NCBI GenBank assembly: GCA_002794775.1
Contig: NBAY01000071.1
Span: 1-64,000, forward strand
DNA from: Porodaedalea pini
Lineage: Eukaryota > Basidiomycota > Agaricomycetes > Hymenochaetales > Hymenochaetaceae
DNA: 64,000 nt
Direction of reading: 5' to 3'
Shown here piece by piece: positions 34,900 through 47,385 of this stretch (position 1 is its first letter; every line of letters starts with the position of its first letter). The position numbers and the translations under genes were made by a program. A model generated the notes under the pieces. It was not told the origin of the DNA. It searched no databases and worked only from the letters and a program-made list of their open reading frames with translations.

Positions 34900-37800
34900 C
34901 CATCAGGGCAACTGACCAAGAAGAACAAGAGGCTTTGTATCTGGACTTGATAAAATATAACCAACTGTCTGTACAATATGTAGATGCAAATGACATCAAT
35001 GGTTTTCCTGATTACGAAGTCCCCACCAGTGTGAATGAGAGTAGCGAGTACGAGCAACTGTTTGTGAGGGGAACTGACAGACGCCAGCTGGACCTCCTCC
35101 TGAACATCAGACATAGTGTGGAGGGTGAAGTGAGAGAGGTGGATGCCCATGCCCTCATGGATTTGGGGTGTATGAGATTGTGCATTGACGTGAGGTTTGT
35201 TGAACAATATGGGTTGGAGACCAAGTGCTATATCAGACCCCTTGTGGTGCTCAATGCAGATTGTATGCACAACGAGGCTGGTTTGATCAAGAGATACGTC
35301 AATGTTGAACTAATGATTGGACATCACAAGGAAAGGATTGTCCTTGAGGTGACATCCCTAGCATCGTCAAACATCTTCCTTGGCTACGACTGGCTTCGAC
35401 ACCACAACCCAGAAGTTGAATGGAAGATGGGTTTGATTGAATTCACCCACTGCCCAGGGGAATGTGCGATCAAGAAGGAGGCCATGGAAGAGATGAGGAG
35501 AGTGTGAGAAGTGCAAATGGACAAGGCGTCCTGGCCCACATATCTCAATGACTATGCTGACATCTTCTCAGAGAAAGGGTTTGAGAAGTTGCTGGAACAT
35601 CGACCATGGGACCACATCATCGACCTGAAACCTGATTTCAAGCCTAGCAACTGTAAAATCTATCTGCTGACACCGACAGAACAGCAGTCACTGAAGGATT
35701 TCCTCGAGGAGAATTTGAAGTCGGGCCACATACGAAAGTTGATCTCACCAATGGCATCACCTTTCTTCTTCATTAAAAAGGCTGACAAGTCCCTATGCCT
35801 GATCCAGGACTACCGGAAACTCAACAAGGGTACAATCAAAAACAAATATCCTCTCCCCCTCATCAATGAACTCGTTGACAAAGTCAAGAAGGTGAAGTTC
35901 ATCACCAAACTTGACCTTTGCTGGGGGTACTACAACATCTGGATCCAAGAAGGTGATGAATGAAAGGCAGCTTTCTGCACAAATATGGGCCTTTTCGAGC
36001 TGACAGTGATGTTCTTCGGACTTTGCAACACCCCAGCAATGTTCCAGGCATTTGTTAATCACATCTTCAAGGACCTGATCTATGCAAACCTAATCATTGT
36101 TTACCTCGACGACATCCTGATCCTCTTAGAAACCATTGAGGAACACATCGAGATGTTGAGGCATGTACTTCAGATCCTTTGAGAGAATGGCCTGTACCTA
36201 AAACCGGAAAAATACAAATTCGATGTAAAGGTCATGAAGTATCTCGAACACATCATCAGCAATGGTGAACTAAAGGCTGATCCGGCAAAGACAGAGGCAA
36301 TCACTAGCTGGCCTGCTCTGAGGAACCTCAAAGAACTTCAAAAGTTCCTCAGCATGGGCAATTGGCTCCGACGGTTCATCAAGGACTACAGCAAGGTGGT
36401 CCTTCCATTAACATCGCTGACGGGCAAGAAGGGCTGGGTATGGGAGACCAAACAGCAGGAAGCATTCGAGGAGCTGAAGCATCGCCTCAGCTCACCTCCA
36501 GTCCTAGCCATTGCCAACAACGAGGGCCCTTTCCGTGTGGAGGCAGACTCGTCAAACTTTGCACTTGGTGGTGTGTTGTTACAGAGGCAGGAAGGGAAGT
36601 GGAGGGTGATCACCTACCAGTCAGAGGCACTACTGCCCACTGGACAAAACTACAAGATCTACGACAAGGAGATGCTCGCAATTGTCTCAGCACTCAAAGA
36701 GTGGCGACAGTACCTCCTTGGTGCCTGCTGTAGTGCTTGATTTGTGCTTAGGTGTCAGCCATCCTAGCTCTATTTATTATAATATACAGATACAAACCCC
36801 ATAAACACAGTCAAGCATTTCATTTCATCACTTTCTATCCTATACTTCGCAGTTCATGCGCTTGAATGGTCACACTCGCCCATTCAAGCGACAGTATACC
36901 TTCGAATCTTTCATATTATCCCTTAGTGATCTCAGACATACACTCAAATACCTTCATACACCCATTCAAACACTCATACCACTTACTATTCGCACTCGAA
37001 TGCTTTGTTTCCTTTATATTTGTCCCATATCCCACTATATACACGCTCAAGGACTCTTTCCACTTCATTTTCATTTGTTCAAACACTTGTAACACAGCCT
37101 GATCATGCGATGGGGGTCAGGGAGAGTATGGAATTCGAGCATGGGTCGCTCGAACGGGCCTCAGGCCATTGACGCTCAATGTATCATGCTCGAATGACCA
37201 GATTCCATCATTCCCCAGGTTCTCCATGTGGTTAGAGCATTATTTATCATCGTCTATCACTCCCATGATGTGCATTTGTCACCATCATGCCCTTAGGGGT
37301 GTTCAGGGATGTTCAAACAGAGCTGTTTGGAGCACACATGATAAGTTTCTTAGTTTCATTGGTCTTTTTGTTGATGTCGAACCACTATTCCCCTTCAAGT
37401 TCATGATTTATCATGTTCTCAAATCATTCCATCCCTAACACATGTCTATTCTGACTTGGACATGCACTGCATGCACTCCTCTACCTCCAAATGTACACTC
37501 AACTTTGGTACCGAGCTCATTTTGCCTACAGTATAAATAGTGTACACCTTTGTACTTGTTCTGTAGAGGGAATACAGCCCCCAGTTCACTCCACAGTACA
37601 CATTTTGAGTCCCATAAGTCATCCACACCTTCAGATTGTCTCTACTCAGCTCTATCAAACCTCCTTGACTGCTCAAACAGTGTGTTCGATTCAGCACATA
37701 CACTTGAAGTTGATATTCCAAGCCTTTGAGCCCCAGACACACCCAACAGGGTATCATAACTGCATATCCCCATCACCCTACACATTTGTTATCTACTAAG

Positions 37801-39938
37801 GAGCCGCTTGAGTGTGTTGGAACATGTACAAGGGCATTCAAGCACATTTTTGAGCCCATTCGAATGCTCGATGAGCATCATCTGGAGACACCAACCACTC
37901 GAGGAAGATTGACATAGCACCACACCTACCTCAACTTCAGACTTCAATCATTCAAGTCACAGAGTCTGCATTAGGAGTTCAATTCTAACAGGTTCGAGCA
38001 CTTTGGCAAAGCCTCTGGACCAGTGGAGCCACCGTTTCAAATGTTCGATCACTCCATTTCTATTTGGTTGTCCCTCCTTGACAATCGAGTCACTGCAGTC
38101 TCCCTTGGGAAGAATATAGATTCGCCCTTGAGTTGACTGCATGGTCCACAATAGAATCTGCATCGCAATACCACCACAAATTTGAGATCTGGTCTGATCA
38201 TGCCAACCTCACATACTTCAGGTTGGCACAGAAGCTGAGCTATCGCCAAGCTCGCTGGTGAACAGAACTCGAGGAATTCAATTTCCACCTCAAATACAAG
38301 TTAGGGAAGATGATGGGCAAGGTGGACCTGCTGTCACACAAAGTGGGATATGATGAGGGCAAGGGTGACAATGATGGTGTCGTGTTCATCAAGGAGAAGT
38401 GGTTGAATCATGGAGTGGTGAGAATGTTGTGTGATGAGGTGTTGGACAGAGTGGGTGAAGCACAGAGGGCACAGGACGAGTTGGAGAGGCTGATGGGACT
38501 AACAAAAGTCAAAGGATTGTGGCGGATGAAGGAAAAGGTGTACGTTCCATCAACAATGAAGGAATTGGTGCTGTGGGAATGCCATGACTCAGTCCTGGCT
38601 AGACACCCAGGAGCATCAAAAACAGTAGAGCTTGTGCACCACAATTTCTGGTGGGCCTCAATGTTCTCAGATGTGAGGTTGTACGTCCAAGGCTGCAATC
38701 ACTGCCAATGAACAAAGGCGTTTAGGACATCAAGATTGAGGCCAGTCTACCCAAACATGGTCCCTGAGGGTCCTTAGGAGATTGTTATGGTTGACCTCAT
38801 TGGAGAACTCCCAGACTCAAAAGGATACAATACTATCTGTGTCTTCATGGACAGGTTCTCGAAGCAGATACACATGATTCTGATGACAATGAAGCTATTG
38901 GCTGAAGGCATGGCACAACTGTATTGGGACCATGTCTTTCATCTGCATGGTCTCCTAAAGAAGATCATCCACAATCGAGGCATGCAGTTTGATGCATCAA
39001 TGATGAAGGAGCTGTATAAACTCCTGCACATTGAAGAGAACCCATCAATGGCATACCACCCACAGATGGATGGTCAGACAGAATGTGTTAACCAAGAACT
39101 TGAACAGTACCTTTGACTCTTCATTGACCATCAGCAATCAAACTGGAAAGATTGGCTCTCACTTGCAGAATTCGCATATAACAACTGTGAACACTCAGTG
39201 ACGAAGATTTCCCCCTTCTATGTAAATACAGGATGTCACCCTGTGAGCTTCAACACAATGTGAACCTCCTCTGCCAACATGTCAACAGAAGAATTTGCAA
39301 AGCACATCAAGAAGACTCATTGCGTCACAAAGGAAAACCTGGTCAAGGTGGCTGAAGACATGAAATACTACCATGACCGGACAGCAGAGGCATCAGTAGA
39401 ATACCAGACTGGTGACAAGGTCTTCCTTGACAGTCAAAACATCAGCATGGACTCACTCACGAAGAAGCTCATCGACAAGTGGTATGGACCCTTTGAAATC
39501 CTCGACAAGGTAGGAGCGAGTGCATATAAGCTCAAGCTCCCAAAGTGATGGAAAAAGGTCCACCCTGTCTTCAACGAGTCTCTGCTGAAACCCACCATAG
39601 AACCATCCTTCGAGAGCTAGAAACAGCCACCACCACCACCACTGGAAATCGTTGACAATGAAGAGGAATACAAGGTCGAGGAGGTCATAGACTCATGTCT
39701 ACACTGAGGGAAACTACAGTACCTCGTCAAGTGGGTCAGGTATAATGAACTGACTTGGCAGCCTGAGATGGACTTTGGCAAGAACGCAAAGGAGGCGATT
39801 GCTGAGTTCTATTGAAAACATCCTGGTGCTCCACAAAAACTTGACATTCCATGACAATGCCTCTATCCGATCTTCATTGACACTGAGCCCGATGACCACA
39901 ACCATGGTTGGTCAGGATGCTCAACCTTGAGAGGGGGT
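34900..39938 (+). pseudogene. Pol, element C
   Basis: Protease (VDAHALMDLGC, active-site Ser lost) about 34935-35507; RT 35511-36400 with YLDDILIL at about 36105; RNase H 36480-36728. Broken by inserted DNA 36729-38169, then resuming in RNase H (FEIWSDHANLTYF). Integrase 38540-39270; GPF and chromodomain 39480-39930. TGA stops at 35505, 35961, 36180 and later, and at about 39116. Without the insert it stays in one frame. Confidence 0.8.
36729..38169. mobile_element. Unidentified 1.44-kb insertion in element C RNase H
   Basis: Unrelated to the gypsy family. The flanking gypsy sequence (GTACCTCCTTGGTGCC on the left, CACAAATTTGAGATCTGG on the right) would be continuous without it. It contains a TATA-like GTATAAATAG near 37531, begins near TGTAGTGC and ends near CACCACA, which could be solo-LTR ends. 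No coding frame is convincing and I found no clean target duplication. Confidence 0.5.
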
Positions 39939-40177
39939 GTCAGGACTCAAACTTTTCCTTTCTTTTATTTTCCTTTTATCATTTCTTTTCTTTTAATTGA
40001 TCCTTTTCATCATAATTAATCATCTTTTCAATCATTTCCCACACTCCTTTCACATGACCTTCATTTGTTCCATCCCGCTCCCTTTATGTAATTATAGACA
40101 ATGGGGCAACCGGTTCTCACGAGGTGATCACTGTATATAAGGAAGAGGAATTGCATCTGAACACCTGTTCTGCTTTT
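39939..40177 (+). repeat. Truncated LTR (U3 plus 11 nt of R) between C and D
   Basis: Starts TGTCAGGACTC and ends exactly at the last T of GTTCTGCTTTT (40167-40177), the 11-nt self-primer. The next base opens a complete LTR. The same compound arrangement is found at 45996-46236. Confidence 0.85.
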
Positions 40178-40615
40178 TGTCAGAACTCGAACTTTCCCTT
40201 CTTTTATTTTCCCTTTTACCATTTCTTTTCTTTTAATCACTCCTTTTCATTATAATTAATCATCTTTTCAATCATTTCCCACACTCCTTTCACATGACCT
40301 TCATTCATTCCATTCCGCTCCCTTTATGTAATTATAGACAATGGGGCAACCGGTTCTCACGAGGTGATCACTGTATATAAGGAAGAGGAATCGCATCTGA
40401 ACACCTGTTCTGCTTTTCCTCTTACCTCTGTGATGACCTAGATGAGACCGTGTCCCCCTCCTGTAGTAGAGTACATTGTATTAATCCTCTTACCTCCATG
40501 ACAACCTAGCCTGAGTATAGTGTGTCCCGAGCCCCCACTCGAGTATAGCACGTCCCAGACGACAGTCAGCCGAGGCCTGCCCAGTCCAAGTCGTTTCCCA
40601 GACTCCCGCCTAACA
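40178..40615 (+). repeat. Element D full LTR
   Basis: 438 bp, TGTCAGAACTCG to CCGCCTAACA. TATATAAGG near 40374-40382; R start GTTCTGCTTTT at 40407-40417. It directly abuts the truncated LTR on its left. Confidence 0.9.
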
Positions 40616-40616
40616 T

Positions 40617-40627
40617 AAAAGCAGAAC
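40617..40627 (+). promoter_or_regulatory. Primer-binding site, element D
   Basis: AAAAGCAGAAC, complementary to 40407-40417. Confidence 0.75.
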
Positions 40628-41325
40628 CTCACCCAGGCTCATCCTCAGTGTGCATCATCACTGTTGACTCGCCTTCACTCAGTCTAGAGGAGCTCTCCCC
40701 TCGATGGACTCAAAGTGTAAACCCCCTAAACGACAATCCTCAACCCTGCCCAGACGTTTTTGGATGTTTGTGTATTATATAAACTTTCAAACTGACATCT
40801 TCCGACCCTGGCGCTCTGCATTAGCCTTTGGTGGAGCACACACCTGACGTGGACGTGGGTGACTAGACGAGTACAAGCCTCGATGACACTATCGTTTGTA
40901 ATCTCGCTCGGCTCCTACCACCTCGTCATCAATTTTGCCGATGAACCCATTCAACATTGGCATAACCCTAGATCGAATGAACAACTGATCCCTGTTCCCC
41001 TGCCATCTTAGACAAGATAGATATCACCGAGGAACAGCATCGAGCCCTCCCTTCATCAGCACGGTGGAACCCAGATAGACCAAGTTACGTCGCAACAGAC
41101 AATAGCGGCGTCATACACGAGATCTGGTACAGCAATATCAACAAACATTGGTATTCGACAACAGCAGAAGGGAAAAGAGCCAGGTGGTCCCCAGCCATCC
41201 CTCCATCACCCACACTATCAACATCGACTGTGACGTTACCATTGACCCTAGGTCCATACCGTGAAACCTGTAGGGACTCATCACCATTGACACCCCCTGA
41301 ACCTTTGACGCCAACACCCAAAACA

Positions 41326-42396
41326 ATGTCAACAGGCTTCAGTCAACAGCAGCTAGAGCAGATTGCAGCAATCGTTGCAGGCGTGTTCACTGCTGCTGCA
41401 GCAAACACCCCGGCAGGTCAAGGGGCTACCCTGACCCCCAATATCAATGTCGCCCAGCCACGTGAATTCACTGGTGGTGACAATTACCTGGACTTCAAAT
41501 GTGAGGTCCTTCTTTTCGTCTCAGCGAACCCAAACAGATACCCCACATCGGAAAGTAAAATCTATGTTGCCCTCTCCTACCTAAAGGGTGGCAATGCGGC
41601 GACATGGGTGCAGAAGTACGTGGAGGAGTCAACAACAGCTGGCATTGTGACCTTCACTGATAGCTGGACAAGATTCCAAGAGCGCCTTGATGCCTCATTC
41701 GATGACCTGAACCGGAAGGAAAAGGCGCTAGCAGAGTTCAGAACCAAGGTTCAGAAGGACCTCACCGCTGATGAGTTCTTCCAGAAACTCGACGTCATCA
41801 TCACAAGAGCGGGTCTGATGGACGACAGCATCATCTGTGACTGCCTGAAGTGTGCGATGAACATCGAGGTGGTCTGTGGAGTACTGAGATCGATGCCAGT
41901 CCCAACAATGTATGATGCCTGGAAGAAGAAGGCCATCAAGATCGACTGAGGTGAACAACAGATCCGGGCCATCCAACGAGGTCACGCGTTCCCGACTCCA
42001 CCACGCCCACAGCAACAGCAGGCACCTCCAGCTCACCATCCAGCTCTGGTCCCACATGTCGACAAGCATGATGTGACAGGCATCACTTTTGGAGGCACCG
42101 GACAACCAATGGACGTCTCAATGAATGAGGCGCAATGACGACGGGCATGCTGGATCTGTGGCCAGCTGGGTCACTTCAAGGACAAGTGCCCGCAAGGACA
42201 GGGGATCATGCAGCGCATGCTGCAGATGATGGCACCAGGTGAACGTCACCTCCTCGCTGACGAGCTAGGCGCGATGAAGGAATCAGCATTTGAGGAAGTC
42301 GTAGACACTCGAAGGACAACAGTGGAGGACTATGTGGAGGAAGGTGATGATGAAGAGGTCGTCGACTCGCAGGATTTTGCGAATGGTCAGGCGTAG
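41326..42396 (+). pseudogene. Gag, element D
   Basis: Starts MSTGFSQQQLEQIAAIVAG; capsid block with DNYLDFKCEVLLFVSANPNR; TGA at 41947-41949 (Arg in relatives) and another near 42136; zinc knuckle CWICGQLGHFKDKC about 42149-42190; TAG at 42394-42396. The upstream frame is open back to the KIDITEEQ block near 41012. The slip heptamer reads GGATTTT (42372-42378). Confidence 0.85.
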
Positions 42397-45300
42397 CCAT
42401 CGGGGTGACTGACTGAGAAGTTCAAGGGGTTTCGAGTTCGGACTCATTAAAATATAACCAACCGCCTGTACAATACATAGATGCAAACAGCATCGATGGT
42501 TTTCCCAACTATGAGACCCCCACCGGTGTGAGTGAGAACAACAAGTATGAGCAGCTATTCATGAGAGGAACTGGTGGATGCCAGCTGGACCTCCTCCTGA
42601 ACGTCGGACACAGTGTGGTGGGTGAAATGAGAGAGGTGGACACGCACACCCTCATGGATTCAGGATGTACAGGATCGTGCATCGACGTGAGGTTTGTGGA
42701 ACAATATGGGTTGGAGACCAAGCGATACATCAGACCCCTCACGGTGCTCAATGCGGATGGCACACACAACAAGGCCGGATTGATTGAGAACTACATCGAC
42801 ATCGAACTAATGATTGGACACCACAAGGAAAGGATCATCCTTGCAGTAACGTCCCTGGCATCATCAAACATCTTCCTTGGTTACGACTGGCTTTGACGCC
42901 ACAACCCAGAAGTCAACTGGAAGACGGGTTCGATTGAATTCACCTACTGTCCTGAGGAATGTGCGATCGAGAAGGAAGCTGTGGAAGAGATGAGGAGGGT
43001 ACGAGAAGTGCAAATGGACAAGGCGTCCTGGCCCACATATCTCAATGACTATGCAGACATCTTCTCAGAGAAGGGATTCGAGAAACTACCGGAACACCGC
43101 CCCTGGGACCACGTTATCGACCTGAAACCTGACTTCAAACCCAGCAACTGTAAGATCTACCCACTGACACCAATGGAACAAGAGTCACTGAAGGATTTCC
43201 TTGAGGAGAACCTGAAGTCAGGCCGCATATGAAAGTCAATTTCACCGATGGCGTCACCCTTCTTCTTCATCAAGAAGGCCGACAAGTCCCTACGCCCGAT
43301 TCAGGATTATAGAAAACTCAATGAGGGTACAATAAAGAACAAATACCCTCTTCCCCTCATCAACGAATTAGTCGACAAGGTCAAGAAAGCAAAGTTCATC
43401 ACAAAGCTTGACTTATGATGGGGATACTACAACATCCAAATCCGTGAAGGTGACAAATGGAAGGCAGCTTTCCACACCAACATGGGTCTTTTCGAACCAA
43501 CGGTGATGTTCTTTGGTCTCTGCAATGCACTGGCAATGTTCCAGGCATTTGTCAACCACATCTTCAAGGACTTGATCTATGCAAACCTGATCATCATCTA
43601 CCTCAATGACATCCTGATCCTCTTGGAAACCATAGAGGAACATATTGAGATGTCGAGACGCGTACTTCAGATCCTTTGAGAAAACGGCCTGTACCTGAAA
43701 CCAGAGAAATGTGAGTTCGATGTCAAGGTCATTAAGTATCTCAGTCATATCATCGGCAACGGCGAACTAAAGGCTGACCCGGCGAAGACAGAAGTGATCA
43801 CTAGCTGGCCCACCCCTCGCAACCTCAAGGAACTCCAAAAGCTCCTTGGAATGGGGAACTGGCTAAGGCGTTTCATCAAGGACTACAGTAAGGTGGTCCA
43901 ACCGCTAACGTCGCTGATGGGAAAGAAGGGCTGGGTATGGGAGACCGAACAGCAGGAAGTGTTCGAGGAGCTGAAGCGTCGTCTCAGCTCACCTCCAGTC
44001 CTGGTGATCACCAACGACGAGGGCCCTTTCCGTGTAGAAGCGGACTCATCGAACTTTGCACTTGGGGGTGTGTTGTTGCAGAAGCAGGAAGGCAAGTGGA
44101 GGGTGATCACCTACAGGTCAGAGGCACTCCTACCGGCAGAATGAAACTACAAGATCTATGACAAGGAGATGCTCGCAATCGTTTCAGCACTCAAGGAGTG
44201 GAGGCAATACCTTCTCGGTGCCCATCATAAGATCGAAATCTGGTTCGACCACGCCAACCTCACATATTTCAGGTTGGCGCAGAAGCTGAGCTACCATCAA
44301 GCTTGCTGGCGAACAGAGCTCGAAGAATTTGACTTCCACCTGGAACACAAGTCGGGAAAGACGATGGGCAAGGCGGACCTGCTATCATGCAAGGCGGGCT
44401 ACAATGAGGGCAAGGATGACAATGATGGGGTTGTGTTCATCAAGGAGAAGTGGTTGAACCGTGGGGTGGTGAGGACATCACATGATGAGGTGTTGAAAAG
44501 AGTGGGTGAAGCGCAGAGGGCACAAGACGAGTCAGAGAGGCCAACAGGACTGACCAAAGTTGACGAGTTGTGGCAGATGAAAGGCAAGGTGTACGTGCCG
44601 TCGATGATGAAAGAAGCAGTGCTAAGGGAATGCCACAACTCGACCCTGGCAGGACACCCCAGAGCGTCAAAGACGGTTGAACTGGTACGTCGAGATTTCT
44701 GGTGGGCGTCAATGTTCTCTGACATCCGAGCATATGTCTGAGGATGTGATCATTGTCAATGAATGAAGGCCCTGAGAACCTCAAGGTCGAGACCCCTCCA
44801 CCTGAACGCAGTCCCTGAGGGTCCTTGGGAGATCGTCACAGTCAATCTCATCAGAGAGCTCCCAGACTCGAAGGGGCACAATGCCATCTGTGTCTTCATA
44901 GACAGATTCTCAAAGCAGATACATGCGATCCCTACGATGATGAAACTGTCAGCAGAAGGCATGGCGCAGCTGTATTGGGATCATGTCTTTCGGCTACATG
45001 GTCTACCCAAGAAGATCATCCATGACCATGGCACGCAGTTTGATGCCTCGATGATGAAGGAGATGTACAAGCTCCTGCACATTGAGGGCAACCCGTCAAT
45101 GGCATATCACCTGCAGATGGATGATCAGATGGAACGCATTAACCAAGAGCTTGAACAGTACCTTCAGCTCTTTGTTAACCATCGGCAATCAGACTGGAAG
45201 GACTGGCTCCCCCTTGCAGAGTTCGCATACAACAACCGCGAACGCTCGGCAACAAAGATGTCTCCCTTCTACGCAAATACAGGACGTCATCCTCTGAGCT

Positions 45301-45995
45301 TCAATGCAACGTGAACTTCATCTGCTAACATGTCAGCAGAAGAATTTGCAAAACACATCAAGGAGACTCATTGCGTCGCGAAGGACAATCTGGTCAAGGT
45401 GGCGGAGGACATGAAGTGCTACCATGACCGAATGGCAGGAACTTCAGTAGAGTACAAAGCTGGAGACAAGGTCTTCCTCGACAGACGAAACATCAGTATG
45501 GATTCGCCGACAAAGAAGCTAGCCGACAAGTGGTACGGCCCCTTTGACATTGTTGACAAGGTAGGAGCAAGCGCATATAAGCTCAAGCTCCCTAAGCGAT
45601 GGAAAAAGGTCCACCCTGTCTTCAATGAGGCCTTACTGAAACCCGCTGTCGAACCGTCCTTCGAAGGTCAGAAACAGCCACCACCACCACCACCACCCGA
45701 CATCATTGACAATGAGGAAGAATACGAGGTTGAGGAGATTCTGGACTCACGTTTGCACTGAGGAAAGCTACAATACCTCGTCAAATGGGTCGGATACAAT
45801 GAACCAACCTGGCAGCCCGAAACGGACTTTGGTGAGAATGCAAAAGAGGTGATCACTGAATTCTATCGAAGACACCCTGGAGCTCCTTGAAAACTTGACA
45901 TTCCTTGCCAACGACTCTGTCCACTCTTCATCGACACCGAACCAGACAACCGCGATCTTGGTTAGTCAGGACGCCCAACCTTGAGGGGGGGGTAA
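42397..45995 (+). pseudogene. Pol, element D
   Basis: -1 frame relative to gag. Protease with LMDSGCTGSCID (about 42652-42690), RT with YLNDILIL (Asp to Asn in YLDD), RNase H about 44020-44390, integrase 44600-45290, chromodomain about 45705-45850. TGA codons at 42894, 43230, about 43418, 43677, 44142, 44739, 44760, 45312, 45759 and later; nearly every one aligns with CGA in relatives. First integrase Asp is Asn (VTVNLI). Confidence 0.85.
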
Positions 45996-46236
45996 TGTCA
46001 GGACTCGAACTTTTCCTTTCTTTTCATTTTCCTTTTATCATTTCTTTTCTTTTAATTGATCCTTTTCATCATAATTAATCATCTTTTCAATCATTTCCCA
46101 TACTCCTTTCACATGACCTTCATTTGTTCCATCCTGCTCCCTTTATGTAATCATAGACAATGGGGCAACCAGTTCTCACAAGGTGATCACTGTATATAAG
46201 GAAGAGGAATTGCATCTGAACACCTGTTCTGCTTTT
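45996..46236 (+). repeat. Truncated LTR (U3 plus 11 nt of R) between D and E
   Basis: Near-identical counterpart of 39939-40177, ending at the same last base of GTTCTGCTTTT and followed immediately by a full LTR. Confidence 0.85.
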
Positions 46237-46674
46237 TGTCAGAACTCAAACTTTCCCTTCTTTTATTTTCCCTTTTACCATTTCTTTTCTTTTAATCACT
46301 CCTTTTCATTATAATTAATCATCTTTTCAATCATTTCCCACACTCCTTTCACATGACCTTCATTCATTCCATTCCGCTCCCTTTATGTAATTATAGACAA
46401 TGGGGCAACTGGTTCTCATGAGGTGATCACTGTATATAAGGAAGAGGAATCGCATCTGAACACCTGTTCTGCTTTTCCTCTTACCTCCGTGACGACCTAG
46501 GTGAGACTGCGTCCCCCTCCTGTAGTAGAGTATATTGTATTAATCCTCTTACCTCCGTGACAACCTAGTCTGAGTATAGCGTGTCCCGAGTCTCCGCTCG
46601 AGTATAGCACGTCCCAGATGACAGTCAGCCGAGGCCTGCCCAGTCCGAGCCATCTCCCGGACTCCCGCCTAACA
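46237..46674 (+). repeat. Element E full 5' LTR
   Basis: 438 bp, TGTCAGAACTCA to CCGCCTAACA. TATATAAGG near 46433-46441; R start GTTCTGCTTTT at 46466-46476. Confidence 0.9.
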
Positions 46675-46675
46675 T

Positions 46676-46686
46676 AAAAGCAGAAC
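46676..46686 (+). promoter_or_regulatory. Primer-binding site, element E
   Basis: AAAAGCAGAAC, complementary to 46466-46476. Confidence 0.75.
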
Positions 46687-47385
46687 CCCACCTAGGCTCA
46701 TCCCCAGCGTACATCGTCGCTGTCAACTCGCCTCCACTCAGTCTAGAGGAGCACTCCCCTCAACGGATTTGAAGTGTAAACCCCCTAAACGACAACCCTC
46801 AACCCAGCCCGGACGTTTTTCGGACGTTCGTGTATAACATAAACCTTGCAACCGACTTTTCCCGACCCTGGCTCTCCGCATTTCTCTTTGGTGGAGAAGC
46901 CACTTTACTTGGACGTGGGTCACAATACGTGTACAGTCGTCAACATCATTGTCGATTGTTATCTCTGCTGCATCTTTCCGCCTGATCATTAACTTTGCCG
47001 ACGAACCCGTCCAACGTTGGCGTAACCCCAGATCAAACGCACAACCAATCCCTGTTCCTCCACCGTCATCAAGATAGATCTCACCGATGAACAGCGGCAG
47101 GCCCTTCCTGCATCAGCTCGTTGGAATCCAGACCGACCAGGCTACGTCACGACCAACAACAGCAGCGTTGTACACGATATCTGGTGGAGTGAAGTCCGGC
47201 ACAGCTGGTATTCGTCAGACGAACAAGGAAGGAGAGCAAGGTGGCCCCCGGCAGCTCCATCATCGCCTGCACCATCGACGTCCACGGTTCTCCTGCCACC
47301 AACTCCTGGCCCTTACTGTGAGACTCATAGAGACCCTTCACCGCCAACCCCCCCTGAACCTTTGACGCTCATGCCCGAACCCGCA

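Larger units (their letters stand above)
32672..40177 (+). mobile_element. Gypsy chromovirus C, first unit of LTR-sharing array
   Basis: Inserted in the RT of B (left flank ATTAC). Full 5' LTR, leader, gag, pol and a truncated 3' LTR that is immediately followed by the full LTR of D. It is itself interrupted by unrelated DNA at 36729-38169. Confidence 0.85.
40178..45995 (+). mobile_element. Gypsy chromovirus D, middle unit of array
   Basis: Full LTR 40178-40615, primer-binding site 40617-40627, leader, gag 41326-42396, pol to 45995, then a truncated LTR and the full LTR of E. No frameshift is apparent. Inactivation is by about a dozen TGA codons at CGA positions. Confidence 0.85.

Noticed and set aside
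41326..45995. Frequent in-frame TGA as a sign of a recoded genetic code
   Set aside because: The TGA codons replace Arg (CGA), while the intact kinase at 9146-11483 ends in TGA. Decay explains it better.
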